Source: Murdochiella massiliensis (GTDB taxonomy: Bacteria; Bacillota; Clostridia; Tissierellales; Peptoniphilaceae). Taken from it: DNA of 64,000 nucleotides. The notes beneath the pieces are model-generated. The model worked only from the letters and a program-made list of their open reading frames with translations. It ran no database searches and was not told the DNA's origin. The stretch covers positions 558,001 through 622,000 of the forward strand of contig NZ_FIZW01000002.1 of assembly GCF_900059565.1 (NCBI RefSeq), read 5' to 3'. Of the stretch, positions 1-8,162 are shown one piece after another. Positions within the stretch are counted from its first letter, which is position 1; each line of letters begins with the position of its first letter. Made by a program: the position numbers and the translations under genes.

Positions 1-182
1 TCAGCCTTCGCTTTCTCCATGGCACGGTTAACACGTTCCTGCACTATGGCATTAAGCTCGTCCTGTGTGAATGTCTTTTCTCCAGCTACAGGTTTCGCTC
101 TTCCTTTCTTTTCCTCGGTTTCTTCATTCTGTTCGATTTGCTCAGTCGTCTGCTCTTGCACTGCATTCTTGTCATCAGTCAT
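1..182 (-). CDS. Phage scaffolding protein (DUF4355-like), N-terminal part only
   Basis: Only the first 60 codons are in the window; the gene runs off the left edge. The start ATG at 182 follows a GGAGG ribosome-binding site. The visible protein is acidic and rich in Glu/Gln/Lys, followed by a short segment (FTQDELNAIVQERVNRAMEK) typical of phage scaffolding proteins that help the major capsid protein assemble. Position supports this: it lies downstream of terminase, portal and MuF genes, where scaffold and capsid genes follow in Siphovirus head modules. The family call rests on the short helical segment plus context. Confidence 0.7.
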   Translation of the reverse strand, partial: MTDDKNAVQEQTTEQIEQNEETEEKKGRAKPVAGEKTFTQDELNAIVQERVNRAMEKAKA

Positions 183-217
183 TATTAACCTCCATTTTTA
201 CGCCCGTCGGCTCACTC

Positions 218-284
218 CGTAGTTTTTACCGTCTTCCACGTCTAGACATCGCCGTAGCTTTTAACGCCTTCCACGTCTAGGCAA
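218..284. repeat. Two imperfect direct repeats of about 31 bp
   Basis: Copies at about 218-249 and 253-284 share a CGTAG...TTCCACGTCTAG framework. They lie between the scaffold gene and the immunity-like gene. Function unknown; they may be the scar of a recombination that brought in the toxin/immunity cassette. Confidence 0.5.
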
Positions 285-316
285 TAAAAAAGCAGTTGGC
301 ATAATGCCTACTGCTT
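284..316 (-). terminator. Rho-independent terminator after the immunity-like gene
   Basis: An 11-bp stem (AGCAGTAGGCA paired with TGCCAACTGCT on the minus strand, one mismatch) is followed by a run of six T on the minus strand. It sits 26 bp downstream of the 342-599 gene and would partly separate toxin/immunity transcription from the scaffold gene. Confidence 0.6.
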
Positions 317-341
317 ATGAAAGAGTTAATCAAAAAACATT

Positions 342-599
342 CTATTTACTTCTAGAAATAAAACATCCAATAAGACTGTCTTTATGCCTTATTAGAATCT
401 TTTTCACCCACTTTATTTCCTTGAATATTTGTTGCAAACCTGCTTCATAATTATCTATATCTTGAGCATCAACAAATATATTTTCTATTCCTCCATCGCA
501 ATATTTTAGAATCTTATATAGTGAGTGAAACGATTCTACTTTTCTAATCGTCCATTCTTCACCTTCCCATTTAAAATCTGGCACCATAATCTGAATCAT
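342..599 (-). CDS. Probable immunity protein for the MuF toxin (85 aa)
   Basis: A small protein of 85 residues with no family I recognise. The ATG at 599 is chosen because AAGGAGG lies just upstream; the frame opens further (to 629) without a better site. It is the first gene downstream of the MuF gene whose C-terminus looks like a polymorphic nuclease toxin, which is where immunity genes sit in MuF-toxin and contact-dependent inhibition loci. The protein is small and has no signal peptide or membrane segment, as expected for a cytoplasmic inhibitor. Its DNA looks AT-richer than the structural genes, like the toxin tail. Immunity function is inferred from position and size only. Confidence 0.55.
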   Translation of the reverse strand: MIQIMVPDFKWEGEEWTIRKVESFHSLYKILKYCDGGIENIFVDAQDIDNYEAGLQQIFKEIKWVKKILIRHKDSLIGCFISRSK

Positions 600-728
600 T
601 ATCGGCCCCTCCTTACCTTGACCAAACAAATAAATTCATAGTATACTTGTGCTGAGAAATGGGAGTACCTCTTCCCACCAAAGGCATTAGAGAGTAATCT
701 TTGATAGTCTGAGGGGGCCACTCCCATT

Positions 729-759
729 AAAGAGGTCTTAATCTTAGACCTCTTTTTTT
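729..759 (+). terminator. Terminator-like hairpin at the toxin gene end, oriented on the plus strand
   Basis: A perfect 10-bp stem (AAAGAGGTCT / AGACCTCTTT) with a 7-nt loop is followed by T-rich sequence on the plus strand. The minus-strand MuF-toxin stop codon (744-746) lies in the loop. No plus-strand gene is upstream, so it could block antisense transcription or be a remnant. Confidence 0.5.
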
Positions 760-2210
760 CTTTTGAATATCCCGTACAACCTACCATCTCTTATGATCAG
801 GGTTTTGTCGAGGTATCTGTACCTTTTGTTCCCGTAAACTCTCTCTAACTCTGATGTTAAATCATCATCTGAATAAGAGTCATCTATTAAATTAAGGATG
901 ATATTCGTTGACTGTCCTTTCATATTTTTTACCGCAGTAGAAATTGTATTTTTTGAATGCCTATTCACCGTCTTAAGATCCCAAGCTTCTTCTTCCCAAA
1001 TGTAGTCAGGGGTTCGTATACCCTGAGGGAATAGAACTCTTGGATGGAATTGAACGGTACCTCCCAGTTCATCCACGATCCACTGCCCTATAGATCTTTC
1101 ATATTCTGTTGGGTCTAATACCACATTTCTATTATTTACAGTGTAAGTTTCCCCATCTATTACTACCTCATCTAAATCAGAAAGAACCCTTTCACTATCA
1201 AGCAACATGGCTTTAATATTCTCTGTGTCATCAATGTATGGTTTTTCATCATCGACAGCAGCAGCAATACTACAACGACAAAGAGGATGTAGGGGTGGCA
1301 GGTTCCCTCCAATAGCACTTTTTTCGACATCAAAGATTTGACCATCCATCGCTTCACAAATGGGACACGTCCTATGGTCGATCTCCGCGATCCATTCGTA
1401 CTTGCTATATCCTCCCATACGAAAGGAATCCAGCTGAACTTCCGTCATCACTCTCGAAGACTCCGTAATCGCCAGTCGATGGGCCTTAAAAAGCGCTCCT
1501 CCACCTTTTGCTCCCATTTCCTTATCTACCAGATCGGCTAAGCGATTTGCCCACTGATAAGGATGCTCTCCCAAGAGTAGAGATCGTTCCAAGCCAACCT
1601 GCAAGCGGCTCACGAGTTCTTCTTTGTTTGCCCATATCCGAGATGAAAATGGAGCTCCTTGGAAGTCACCTAGGATAATTTTGTCCACGTTCCGAAGGAG
1701 TGCTTTCCGAGTAGGCTCACTCAATCCCAAAATCCCGGCTTGCCGTTCAATCTCCTTTATCGAGTCCTGTGATAGCCGGGTAGCGAGTAGCTTGTATTCT
1801 TCATCGTATAGTTTAAGTCCGTGAAGCTCAATCTCCCGCTTCATCAGTTCGATCCGGCTTGTGCGCATCTTCAGGTTATAAAGCCTGAGTTCTGCATTCG
1901 CCTTATCGCTAAAATCCCTATTCTCCACATACTGCTTTGCTTTTTCCGCGAAAGCTTTAACATCCATCTTGCTGGCCTTCTCATAAGCAGTGTTAATATC
2001 TAGGCCCTCCTTACCGGCATAGCGAAGGTATTGATTCTTGATATCAGCCTGAAGGTTTATGCTAAGTCTCTTGTAGAGATCCTTTAACTTGTCCAAGTAT
2101 AGCCCATCAGCGATGATATTATCTCGTATAAACGACAGTTCACGTTTCCTGGTGTAGCTTACTTCTTTATCAATCGCCTGGTTATATCTCTTCGTTAGTA
2201 GCTTCTTCAT
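744..2210 (-). CDS. Phage head morphogenesis (MuF/SPP1 gp7-like) protein with C-terminal nuclease-like toxin domain
   Basis: A 488-aa minor head protein. The N-terminal half is helical; the MuF domain occupies about residues 170-320, with the usual Cys/His cluster (CPICEAMDGQ, then HPLCRCS). In capsids, MuF proteins are injected or sit at the portal. After residue 325 there is a separate C-terminal domain containing TPDYIWEEEAWDLKT, which has the spacing of a D...DxK nuclease core and resembles toxin domains on CdiA C-termini. It overlaps the portal gene by 29 bp. The coding sequence of the tail is AT-richer than the MuF part, consistent with cassette swapping. The MuF call is firm; nuclease activity of the tail is inferred. 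Confidence 0.85.
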   Translation of the reverse strand: MKKLLTKRYNQAIDKEVSYTRKRELSFIRDNIIADGLYLDKLKDLYKRLSINLQADIKNQYLRYAGKEGLDINTAYEKASKMDVKAFAEKAKQYVENRDFSDKANAELRLYNLKMRTSRIELMKREIELHGLKLYDEEYKLLATRLSQDSIKEIERQAGILGLSEPTRKALLRNVDKIILGDFQGAPFSSRIWANKEELVSRLQVGLERSLLLGEHPYQWANRLADLVDKEMGAKGGGALFKAHRLAITESSRVMTEVQLDSFRMGGYSKYEWIAEIDHRTCPICEAMDGQIFDVEKSAIGGNLPPLHPLCRCSIAAAVDDEKPYIDDTENIKAMLLDSERVLSDLDEVVIDGETYTVNNRNVVLDPTEYERSIGQWIVDELGGTVQFHPRVLFPQGIRTPDYIWEEEAWDLKTVNRHSKNTISTAVKNMKGQSTNIILNLIDDSYSDDDLTSELERVYGNKRYRYLDKTLIIRDGRLYGIFKRKKEV

Positions 2211-3528
2211 CTTCCATCACCGCCCCGTGATTATGCATCTCGATCATCGGTGTCAATTGCTCTTCATCTTCCCTGCGTTCAAGCTCTTTTTTGACGTCTC
2301 CAACAATGGAAAGATTTTCGAGAATCGTCTCATCCGACACAATGCCCTGTAGGCTGCGTGCTGTCTCCGCCTCATCCCGAACATTGGCTGGAATGTTGCG
2401 TGTAAATTTATAGTCGATGCCGACAAGGTCGTCGCTTCGAATTGCCGAGTTCGGCAAGTCGGCAATGAGGCTATAGCGCGCATTAAACCCGCGCGCGAAT
2501 TTACGCTCCTTGGTTTTAGCAAGATTGCTCATACTCTGGAGCTTGTATTGCAGAGCAATGCCTGATGCTGTGCCGAATTTCTCATCGTTGATGTTCGGCA
2601 CCATGGAAAGATTAAAAATTAACTTTTCGATGCGCTCAAGCAGGTGTTCCTGCGTCGCATCTGCATTCGGTTTTTGCATAAAATCGACGACCAGCTGCCC
2701 GTCACCTCCTGTCTTTTCCAGGTTGATGATGCGGTAGTCTCGAATCTGCGAAAGCACACTCTCATCCAACTTAGCACCTAAAATCTTCATGTAGGCGTCT
2801 GCAAAATAGTCGACGTCGTTTGCCTTCTCGCTGATTGCCTTGTTGTAGGCGTTGATTAAGTGCTCGACCCACTCAAACGCTCCGATGCGTTCTTCGTTCT
2901 CGACGTATTCAATAATCGGGACCGCGCCGAAGTAGTTCGGCTTTTCGTCGGTGATGGTGAATTCCGCTCCCTTAATCTCAAAATAACGGATAACGCTCGC
3001 GTCAGATATCGTGCCAACCGTCCTACCATCGCTTGTAACCGTGTAGCGTATGCCGTAAAGCGGTGTCTCGCGGATGCTCGTCGAACGAACAAGGATGCAC
3101 TCTGTTGGCGCAATCTGCGTGATACCGACCTGTGCCATCTCATCAAGATAAAGGAGCTCAAAGGCGTGCCCGTAAATGTCACACTTCTTTGACAGATCTG
3201 CATTAAGGTCGTCGATGTTGTTGTAGCGCTCAATAAATTGGATATAGTCGCTCACAGCCTCGTTGTCGGAGACTGTTTTTACCGGAATCCCCATAAAATA
3301 GCCGTTGAAGGTATCAACAATGTAGCGCGCAAAGTTAGCCACGAGGCGATTGTCTGGTTTTGCCGTCGGCTTCGGCGGAAGATAAAGGATGTCCTGGTCA
3401 CCAACATATAGGTTCTTCAGCTCGTTATAACGATTTACAAGCGCTCGATGCTTTGCGATGTACTCGCATAGCTTTTCTCCAGTCATTTCTTCATCTGGTT
3501 CGATATAGAATGCCTTCTCATAGTACAT
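2182..3528 (-). CDS. Phage portal protein (SPP1 gp6-like)
   Basis: A 448-aa protein with the SPP1-type portal pattern: an N-terminal region ending in LVANFARYIVDTFNGYFMG, a central domain, and an acidic C-terminal tail rich in Glu. Portals form a dodecameric ring at one capsid vertex through which DNA is packaged and ejected, docking with the large terminase. It lies between the large terminase and MuF genes, the standard order, and overlaps the MuF start. The length is typical of this family. Confidence 0.9.
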   Translation of the reverse strand: MYYEKAFYIEPDEEMTGEKLCEYIAKHRALVNRYNELKNLYVGDQDILYLPPKPTAKPDNRLVANFARYIVDTFNGYFMGIPVKTVSDNEAVSDYIQFIERYNNIDDLNADLSKKCDIYGHAFELLYLDEMAQVGITQIAPTECILVRSTSIRETPLYGIRYTVTSDGRTVGTISDASVIRYFEIKGAEFTITDEKPNYFGAVPIIEYVENEERIGAFEWVEHLINAYNKAISEKANDVDYFADAYMKILGAKLDESVLSQIRDYRIINLEKTGGDGQLVVDFMQKPNADATQEHLLERIEKLIFNLSMVPNINDEKFGTASGIALQYKLQSMSNLAKTKERKFARGFNARYSLIADLPNSAIRSDDLVGIDYKFTRNIPANVRDEAETARSLQGIVSDETILENLSIVGDVKKELERREDEEQLTPMIEMHNHGAVMEDEEATNEEI

Positions 3529-3537
3529 TTCTGCCTC

Positions 3538-4785
3538 CTAGAGTGAGTGCGGTAATAAGTTAACGCTCACGCCGATTTCTTTGCGCCATCCCTCAACGCC
3601 GTAGCGCAGTGCCGCCATGGCATCATCAAAAAAGGCGACTGGCTCGTCTAGATACTCGCCGGTCACCTCGTCTTTTTTCCATTTCCACTGTGATATTTCC
3701 TTCAGCGTGTTCGTGCAGGTATGGTCGATGTATATCGCCCTGCCCTTTAACCAGTCGGCTTGTGTCGCCTGATATTTCTTCATCGTCGTTTTTTCCTTGC
3801 TTACTGACTGCGCTCTGTACCCTGCTTTTCGCCACATCTGTATACGGTCAGGCTCTGCGCTATCGCACCACATGTCAATGTCTTTCGGCAGTCCTGCCAC
3901 ATCGGCCTCTTCGATTATCTCGCTCGTATCTTTCCCGTACTCGTATATCTCTCGAAGCACATACACATCTCCATCTTTCCAGCCGAGCAATAATATTGCG
4001 TTGGCGTGGTTGTAGCCGAAGTCTTGCCCGATTGCCACGTCGTCATAATCTGCAAAGTCCTGTGAGCACTCCGCGGCCTCCCAGTTCTGCAGGATCAGGC
4101 CTCCAATTTCTCCCCACTCTCCAAGTCCATAGATTCGATATCCATCCGGGTCAACAACCTTACGACGATCCATCCTCGCTTTGTAGGCATCATCGATGAA
4201 GCGATTGTCCAGGTACGTAGAGTGATGCGTAAAAACATTCGGATCCGGCATGTCAAAAAAATCCCGTTTAATCCAGTGATTTTTTGATACCGGATTAAAG
4301 GTCCCTTTTATCTGGTAGAATTGTCCCTTCGGAAGCTCACCACGGAGACGATCGTCTATGATTTCGAAGTCTTGTTTTGTCAGCTCCGTCATCTCCTCGA
4401 GCCATACGTCGGTCAGCTTGCCTTGCGCAAACGTGATGGACTTGAGCTTCTCCCGCTGTCTCTCGTCATTCATCCCTCGGAAGATGATGGAGTTACCGTT
4501 GATGCAGCGAAGTTGAAGAGGAGACATCGTTGCTTGCCAATATTGGTCTAATCCGCAACGGTACACGGCCCCAAGAAGCTCTGCGAATGTGCTATCTCGG
4601 TTTGTGACCTCTGACTTACGAACGCATAGAAGGTTACGCCCTTGATCTCTCATCAAGCGAAGCAGATATTGTTGCGCCGTGTCGACACTCTTTCCGCTCC
4701 CTGCAGAACCTTTCATGATGATGTAGCGCGCCTTGCACAGATGGACCGGCCTAAAAACTTCATTCGCTTGTATCGTTATCTGCAT
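3538..4785 (-). CDS. Phage terminase large subunit (PBSX family)
   Basis: A 415-aa packaging motor. The Walker A motif GSAGSGKS is at about residues 27-34 and the Walker B/catalytic pair VWLEEMTE at about 127-134. A C-terminal RNase H-like nuclease half contains IGQDFGYNHANA at about 248. The enzyme pumps DNA into the procapsid using ATP and cuts concatemers. Its start overlaps the end of the small terminase gene by 26 bp, indicating translational coupling. Confidence 0.95.
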   Translation of the reverse strand: MQITIQANEVFRPVHLCKARYIIMKGSAGSGKSVDTAQQYLLRLMRDQGRNLLCVRKSEVTNRDSTFAELLGAVYRCGLDQYWQATMSPLQLRCINGNSIIFRGMNDERQREKLKSITFAQGKLTDVWLEEMTELTKQDFEIIDDRLRGELPKGQFYQIKGTFNPVSKNHWIKRDFFDMPDPNVFTHHSTYLDNRFIDDAYKARMDRRKVVDPDGYRIYGLGEWGEIGGLILQNWEAAECSQDFADYDDVAIGQDFGYNHANAILLLGWKDGDVYVLREIYEYGKDTSEIIEEADVAGLPKDIDMWCDSAEPDRIQMWRKAGYRAQSVSKEKTTMKKYQATQADWLKGRAIYIDHTCTNTLKEISQWKWKKDEVTGEYLDEPVAFFDDAMAALRYGVEGWRKEIGVSVNLLPHSL

Positions 4786-5185
4786 ACTTCACCTCGATGG
4801 AAAGATTAGTGTCTGCCTCGACCTCCTTTTTGTCCGTGAAAAGAGCGTAGAACCTTCCCAGAAGCTCCGCTGCCTTTAGCCTGTCCTTCATGCTTATTTC
4901 GCCATCCGTCTTTTCCGCACCGTTGTCGCCGCTGTTTTTCGCGCGCATTACCCCTGTAATGAATTCGAGAACCTCTGTTTGGTCGGCGATAGTCTCGCTT
5001 TCCAGTTCTTTCATGCGCTCTGCCAAGTATGTTCTCACCGAGTGTTTTGCGAGTAGTTTTCGCGCATTTGCTTCTGCGGAGCGTCTGCTCTGCTTTGCAT
5101 AGGCTTGTAAGTATGCTTCCGTGGCATTCCCCGAGACGATATAGGCATCGACGAATTTTTTTTGCTTTATCGTTAGTTTGTCCAT
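4760..5185 (-). CDS. Phage terminase small subunit
   Basis: A 141-aa protein beginning MDKLTIKQKKFVDAYIVSGN, the helix-turn-helix opening of terminase small subunits of the Terminase_2 family (KQxxFxxxYxxxxNATxAY). It recognises phage DNA and loads the large subunit, whose gene follows with overlap. The C-terminal third is acidic and probably mediates oligomerisation or TerL contact. Confidence 0.92.
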   Translation of the reverse strand: MDKLTIKQKKFVDAYIVSGNATEAYLQAYAKQSRRSAEANARKLLAKHSVRTYLAERMKELESETIADQTEVLEFITGVMRAKNSGDNGAEKTDGEISMKDRLKAAELLGRFYALFTDKKEVEADTNLSIEVKYADNDTSE

Positions 5186-5495
5186 ACCGTTCTCCCGTCA
5201 TTCTTCTAAGATTTGACTTGTTCCCCCTTCTACACATTTTCCATAAGCTTCGCAGCTTCGATATTGCATCTATTGCATCGGGCATACACCCGTCATAATC
5301 TTTTGCAGCGCACACCGTCAACCGCACAACGCTGCATCCCACCCATCACACGGAGGAGGCGGTACTGTGAAACCGGGCAATGTAGGATTGCCAAAGCGTG
5401 TGACGTCAACTCCAGATTATGCGCAAACAAAAAGACCGCCCCTCAAGGCGATCTTACCTACTTACAGTATACGATGTTTGCAATGTTCTTTTTGC
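5186..5495. other. 310-bp non-coding spacer between late regulator and terminase genes
   Basis: No convincing gene on either strand. Phages of this type often have a late promoter or packaging (cos/pac) site here. A GC-rich hairpin lies at its left-hand gene boundary, listed separately. No HNH endonuclease gene is present, although one is common at this position in related phages. Confidence 0.4.
5429..5455 (-). terminator. Terminator downstream of the ArpU-like regulator
   Basis: An 8-bp stem (AGATCGCC / GGCGGTCT, one G-T pair) is followed by TTTTTG on the minus strand, about 40 bp after the 5496-5927 gene. It would separate early transcription from late packaging genes and could be the point at which a late regulator acts. 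Confidence 0.55.
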
Positions 5496-5927
5496 TCATT
5501 TTTCGCGTACTAAAGATTTTATCGCCCTGTAGTAGATGCGTTGCACAGTTGATCGGCTGCGATGTATGTCTGCTGCAATTTCCTCAAAGGTCAGAGTTTC
5601 TTTACATCGAAGGTTTACAACCTCTTGTTCCAATGGATCATCAAGTGTAGAGATAAATTCATCAATAAGTGTCAGCATTTCGACCAAATACCGCTTGTTA
5701 TCATATAGTCGCCTTTCATATCGAGCCTTCGCGTCTATGTACTTAGCAAGAGCATCATCGATCCCTTTCGGAAAATTGGAGTGCGATGGATTATGCGAAA
5801 GCTTCATTGCTTGCAAATCGCAAGGTAGTTCTTCTTCCATAGCTTTAAGTTCTTCTTCATCTCTTGCGATTCTTCGGCGAATAGAAGCAACCGATTCGAG
5901 CTGTTTAATTGTTATTTCCCCTCGCAC
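5496..5927 (-). CDS. ArpU/RinA-type late transcriptional regulator (sigma-70 region 4-like)
   Basis: A 143-aa protein with an N-terminal coiled-coil-like segment (residues 8-35). Its C-terminal helix-turn-helix (EEIAADIHRSRSTVQRIYYR, about 113-132) resembles sigma region 4. Proteins of this type sit between replication genes and terminase and switch on late genes. The location immediately before the terminator and TerS is the expected one. DNA target unknown. Confidence 0.75.
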   Translation of the reverse strand: MRGEITIKQLESVASIRRRIARDEEELKAMEEELPCDLQAMKLSHNPSHSNFPKGIDDALAKYIDAKARYERRLYDNKRYLVEMLTLIDEFISTLDDPLEQEVVNLRCKETLTFEEIAADIHRSRSTVQRIYYRAIKSLVREK

Positions 5928-5995
5928 TCCTCACCTCCTACTCCTCCGGAACGAATAGTGCTCTGTCTGAGTTGTATGTTGCAGTCCTTTTCTTT

Positions 5996-6316
5996 TTATC
6001 TTTTCGCATTTTCAGCCTCTTCTTCCGCTTCACGGCATTCAGCCATAGCCTTTTGGTGCTCTTCTTCTCCACCCATGGTGTCCAAATAAACCTCCCAACA
6101 TCGCTTTCTCCAGTCTTTCTCGTCCATCACAAGGTTTGCGCACACGCTGGTCGCAATGTTTTTATAGCAAGTGTTTACTGCTTTCTTCGTGCATGGGCTT
6201 GGCTGACGCTTAAACCGTCTGACGGCGGCTCTAAAATCTTTTAACATGACTACTGTTACTGCACCTATCAGCCCCACTTCTCCCATTTTGCGTAAATTGT
6301 CGTTTTGCCAAGTCAT
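5996..6316 (-). CDS. Hypothetical phage protein (106 aa)
   Basis: I do not recognise this family. The N-terminus has a hydrophobic stretch around MGEVGLIGAVTVVMLKD (residues 11-27) that might be a membrane or hydrophobic helix. The middle is rich in basic residues and Cys, and the C-terminus is a Glu-rich helix. The start overlaps the RusA stop region, as in a coupled operon. Confidence 0.6.
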   Translation of the reverse strand: MTWQNDNLRKMGEVGLIGAVTVVMLKDFRAAVRRFKRQPSPCTKKAVNTCYKNIATSVCANLVMDEKDWRKRCWEVYLDTMGGEEEHQKAMAECREAEEEAENAKR

Positions 6317-6318
6317 CT

Positions 6319-6692
6319 CTATCTTTCTTTTTCCGCAGTAATCGTCACTTCGACACGCGGGGACTCCTTGTCGATGTAAAACTCATCGCGAAAGTCCCCG
6401 ATCTCCGCCCAGCCGTCATTTTTTAAGACCCCCGCTTTTATCAGCCCGTCAAAAATAAATTTTTTGGCACTCGCGATGTTGTCTTTGTCTTTGCGCCTGT
6501 TTTTGCAGTACCACCTAAAAACAAAGTCAGCGGACGCTACCGGCCGGATATGCTGAGCGGCTGCGGAGAGGCAAATTAGACGATCTGCCTCTTTTTTTGT
6601 TTTGCGCCTTGGAAACGGTTTGTGCGGTTAGCCCCGATGATCTCATTGAGTCCAGGTAGCTCGCCTGGGATTATAAGCACTTGCGGCTCCAT
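6319..6692 (-). CDS. RusA-like Holliday junction resolvase, split by a -1 frameshift at a slippery A7 run
   Basis: The ATG at 6692 overlaps the SSB stop codon (TGATG). Frame 1 gives 38 residues beginning MEPQVLIIPGELPGLNEI and ends at TAA soon after the sequence C-AAAAAAA-G. A -1 shift on the A-AAA-AAG heptamer enters the downstream frame, which encodes the remaining RusA core (FRWYCKNRRKDKDN, KKFIFDGLIKAGVLKNDGW) with the Asp residues that bind metal in RusA. RusA resolves Holliday junctions during phage recombination. Either programmed frameshifting, a one-base deletion, or a sequencing error in the homopolymer explains it. Confidence 0.75.
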
Positions 6693-7090
6693 CAAAACGG
6701 CACCCGATCATCATCAACAGGCATATAATCCTCCGTTGGCTCCGCCGCACGCTCTCTCCAGTCAAGAAGCTCAACGTTGTATGCGATAACTTGCGCATAG
6801 GTGCTTCTCTCTCCGTCCTCCCTTGTGTAGGCGTTTATCTCCATACGTCCCGCGATAATGACTCGTGCACCACGCGCCCCGTTCCGCACTAGAAATTCTG
6901 CGGTTTGCCCAAAAAGAACAACTTGGAAAAAATCTGCCGTTTGCTCTCCTGCGTCCTCTCTGCGCTTTTTCTCGTCTTTACTATATCCGCGATCTACTGC
7001 AACGCTTACCTTTGCATATGCTTTTCCGCCTTTGCTCTGTTGCAACTCCGGATCTTTTATAAGCCGTCCTGAAATAAAAACTTGGTTCAT
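6692..7090 (-). CDS. ssb: Single-stranded DNA-binding protein
   Basis: Phage SSB of about 132 aa with an OB-fold opening MNQVFISGRLIKDPEL, a central FFQVVLFGQTAEF strand, and the conserved acidic tip DDDRVPF that recruits partner proteins. GGAGG lies 7 nt upstream of the ATG at 7090; an adjacent in-frame ATG at 7093 is an alternative. It coats ssDNA during replication and RecT-mediated recombination. Its stop overlaps the RusA start. Confidence 0.95.
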   Translation of the reverse strand: MNQVFISGRLIKDPELQQSKGGKAYAKVSVAVDRGYSKDEKKRREDAGEQTADFFQVVLFGQTAEFLVRNGARGARVIIAGRMEINAYTREDGERSTYAQVIAYNVELLDWRERAAEPTEDYMPVDDDRVPF

Positions 7091-7189
7091 CATCTTTCCT
7101 CCCGATTTCTTCGGCACCACGCTTTACGCACCGCTCGTATCTTTTTGCGTCCTCTTTGCTAATGCGCCACCTGCCGTCTGTCTCATCTG

Positions 7190-8044
7190 CTACTCCCCTC
7201 GTAGGTTTGCCGTTTTGCTTGCTTCCAACTTTTTTTGCACCCATACCGCTTTTTCTTCCGCACTCATGCGTGTATCGCTTAGCACATGGGCACCAACCGG
7301 CTTCTTTACGCCCCCGTATCCTTTCGCTTTGGGGACGGCTTGCTCTTTATCTCGTTTATCCCAGTTTAGGATCGTCATGTAGTGCGACTTATACCGTTTG
7401 CCGCTTTGCCCGATGTATAGGTCTAAGCGCTCAATAAGGCGATCAACATCAACGCCTTTTTCTTTTAGCTTCTGGATTTCCACATCAGACAGTAAGACGT
7501 TTCCATATTCCCCGCGTTTCTGTTGGCGTTTTTCTGGCGCGCGCTCCTCTCCTTTACTTTCCTTTCCTTTACTCTCCTTTACTTTACTTTGTGGATTGTT
7601 GTATACATTTATCGGGTTATTGTCGACATAAACAGCGTTATTGCATACATTTACTCCATCGCATACAAAATCCCTATGGACTAACACCGCGGTTTTCCGC
7701 GATGCTGCGGCAAAATATCGCTCTTGAATGCCTCTTGAGGTCAATATTTTGTAGGTATTAAACTTGCCGGAATCAAATATGCCAACTTGGATTTGGATCG
7801 CCTTCTCGACAATCTTCTCAACTGCATCCTCGCTCACGCCGAATGTCTCAGCTATGAGGAATGTCACATCGCTGTTGATTTCCACGTAGTACCCCTCGTC
7901 TCGATAAGCAATACAGAAAATCGCGATGAGTATCGAAATGGCTTGATTCTCGCAGTCTTTTTTTAATCGCCGTATCTTTATATCCTCGAACAACCCGACA
8001 TCCAAGGGGAAATAATCCAGCCCCTGCTTTGTCGGACGTGCCAC
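7190..8044 (-). CDS. DUF4373 (Lin1244/Lin1753-like) phage replication protein
   Basis: A 284-aa protein starting at GTG 8044 with the characteristic opening ARPTKQGLDYFPLDVGLFED. This N-terminal winged-helix-type domain (residues 1-120) occurs in phage replication initiators, usually followed by a DnaD-like or variable C-terminal part. A Lys/Glu linker (about 165-190) separates the two halves. A poly-G run serves as or abuts the ribosome-binding site. Probably the origin-binding or helicase-loading protein of the phage; that role is inferred. Confidence 0.8.
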   Translation of the reverse strand: MARPTKQGLDYFPLDVGLFEDIKIRRLKKDCENQAISILIAIFCIAYRDEGYYVEINSDVTFLIAETFGVSEDAVEKIVEKAIQIQVGIFDSGKFNTYKILTSRGIQERYFAAASRKTAVLVHRDFVCDGVNVCNNAVYVDNNPINVYNNPQSKVKESKGKESKGEERAPEKRQQKRGEYGNVLLSDVEIQKLKEKGVDVDRLIERLDLYIGQSGKRYKSHYMTILNWDKRDKEQAVPKAKGYGGVKKPVGAHVLSDTRMSAEEKAVWVQKKLEASKTANLRGE

Positions 8045-8060
8045 GGCATCACCCCCCCCA

Positions 8061-8153
8061 TTAAAACGGAATGTGGTCGTCATCCATCGTTGCATTGTTG
8101 TACGTGAGTTCCGGATCGCGCGTAAGTCGACCGGATAGTGTCACTTGGTTCAT
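8061..8153 (-). CDS. 30-residue SSB remnant with only N-terminus and acidic tip
   Basis: An ATG with a strong AGGAGG site encodes 30 residues: 18 match the SSB N-terminus (MNQVTLSGRLTRDPEL...) and the last 8 give the SSB tail (MDDDHIPF). The entire OB-fold core is missing, as if removed by an internal deletion. It lies 16 bp upstream of the DUF4373 gene. Either a decayed duplicate of ssb or, less likely, a functional micropeptide that mimics the SSB tail. Confidence 0.7.
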   Translation of the reverse strand: MNQVTLSGRLTRDPELTYNNATMDDDHIPF

Positions 8154-8162
8154 TTCATCCTC

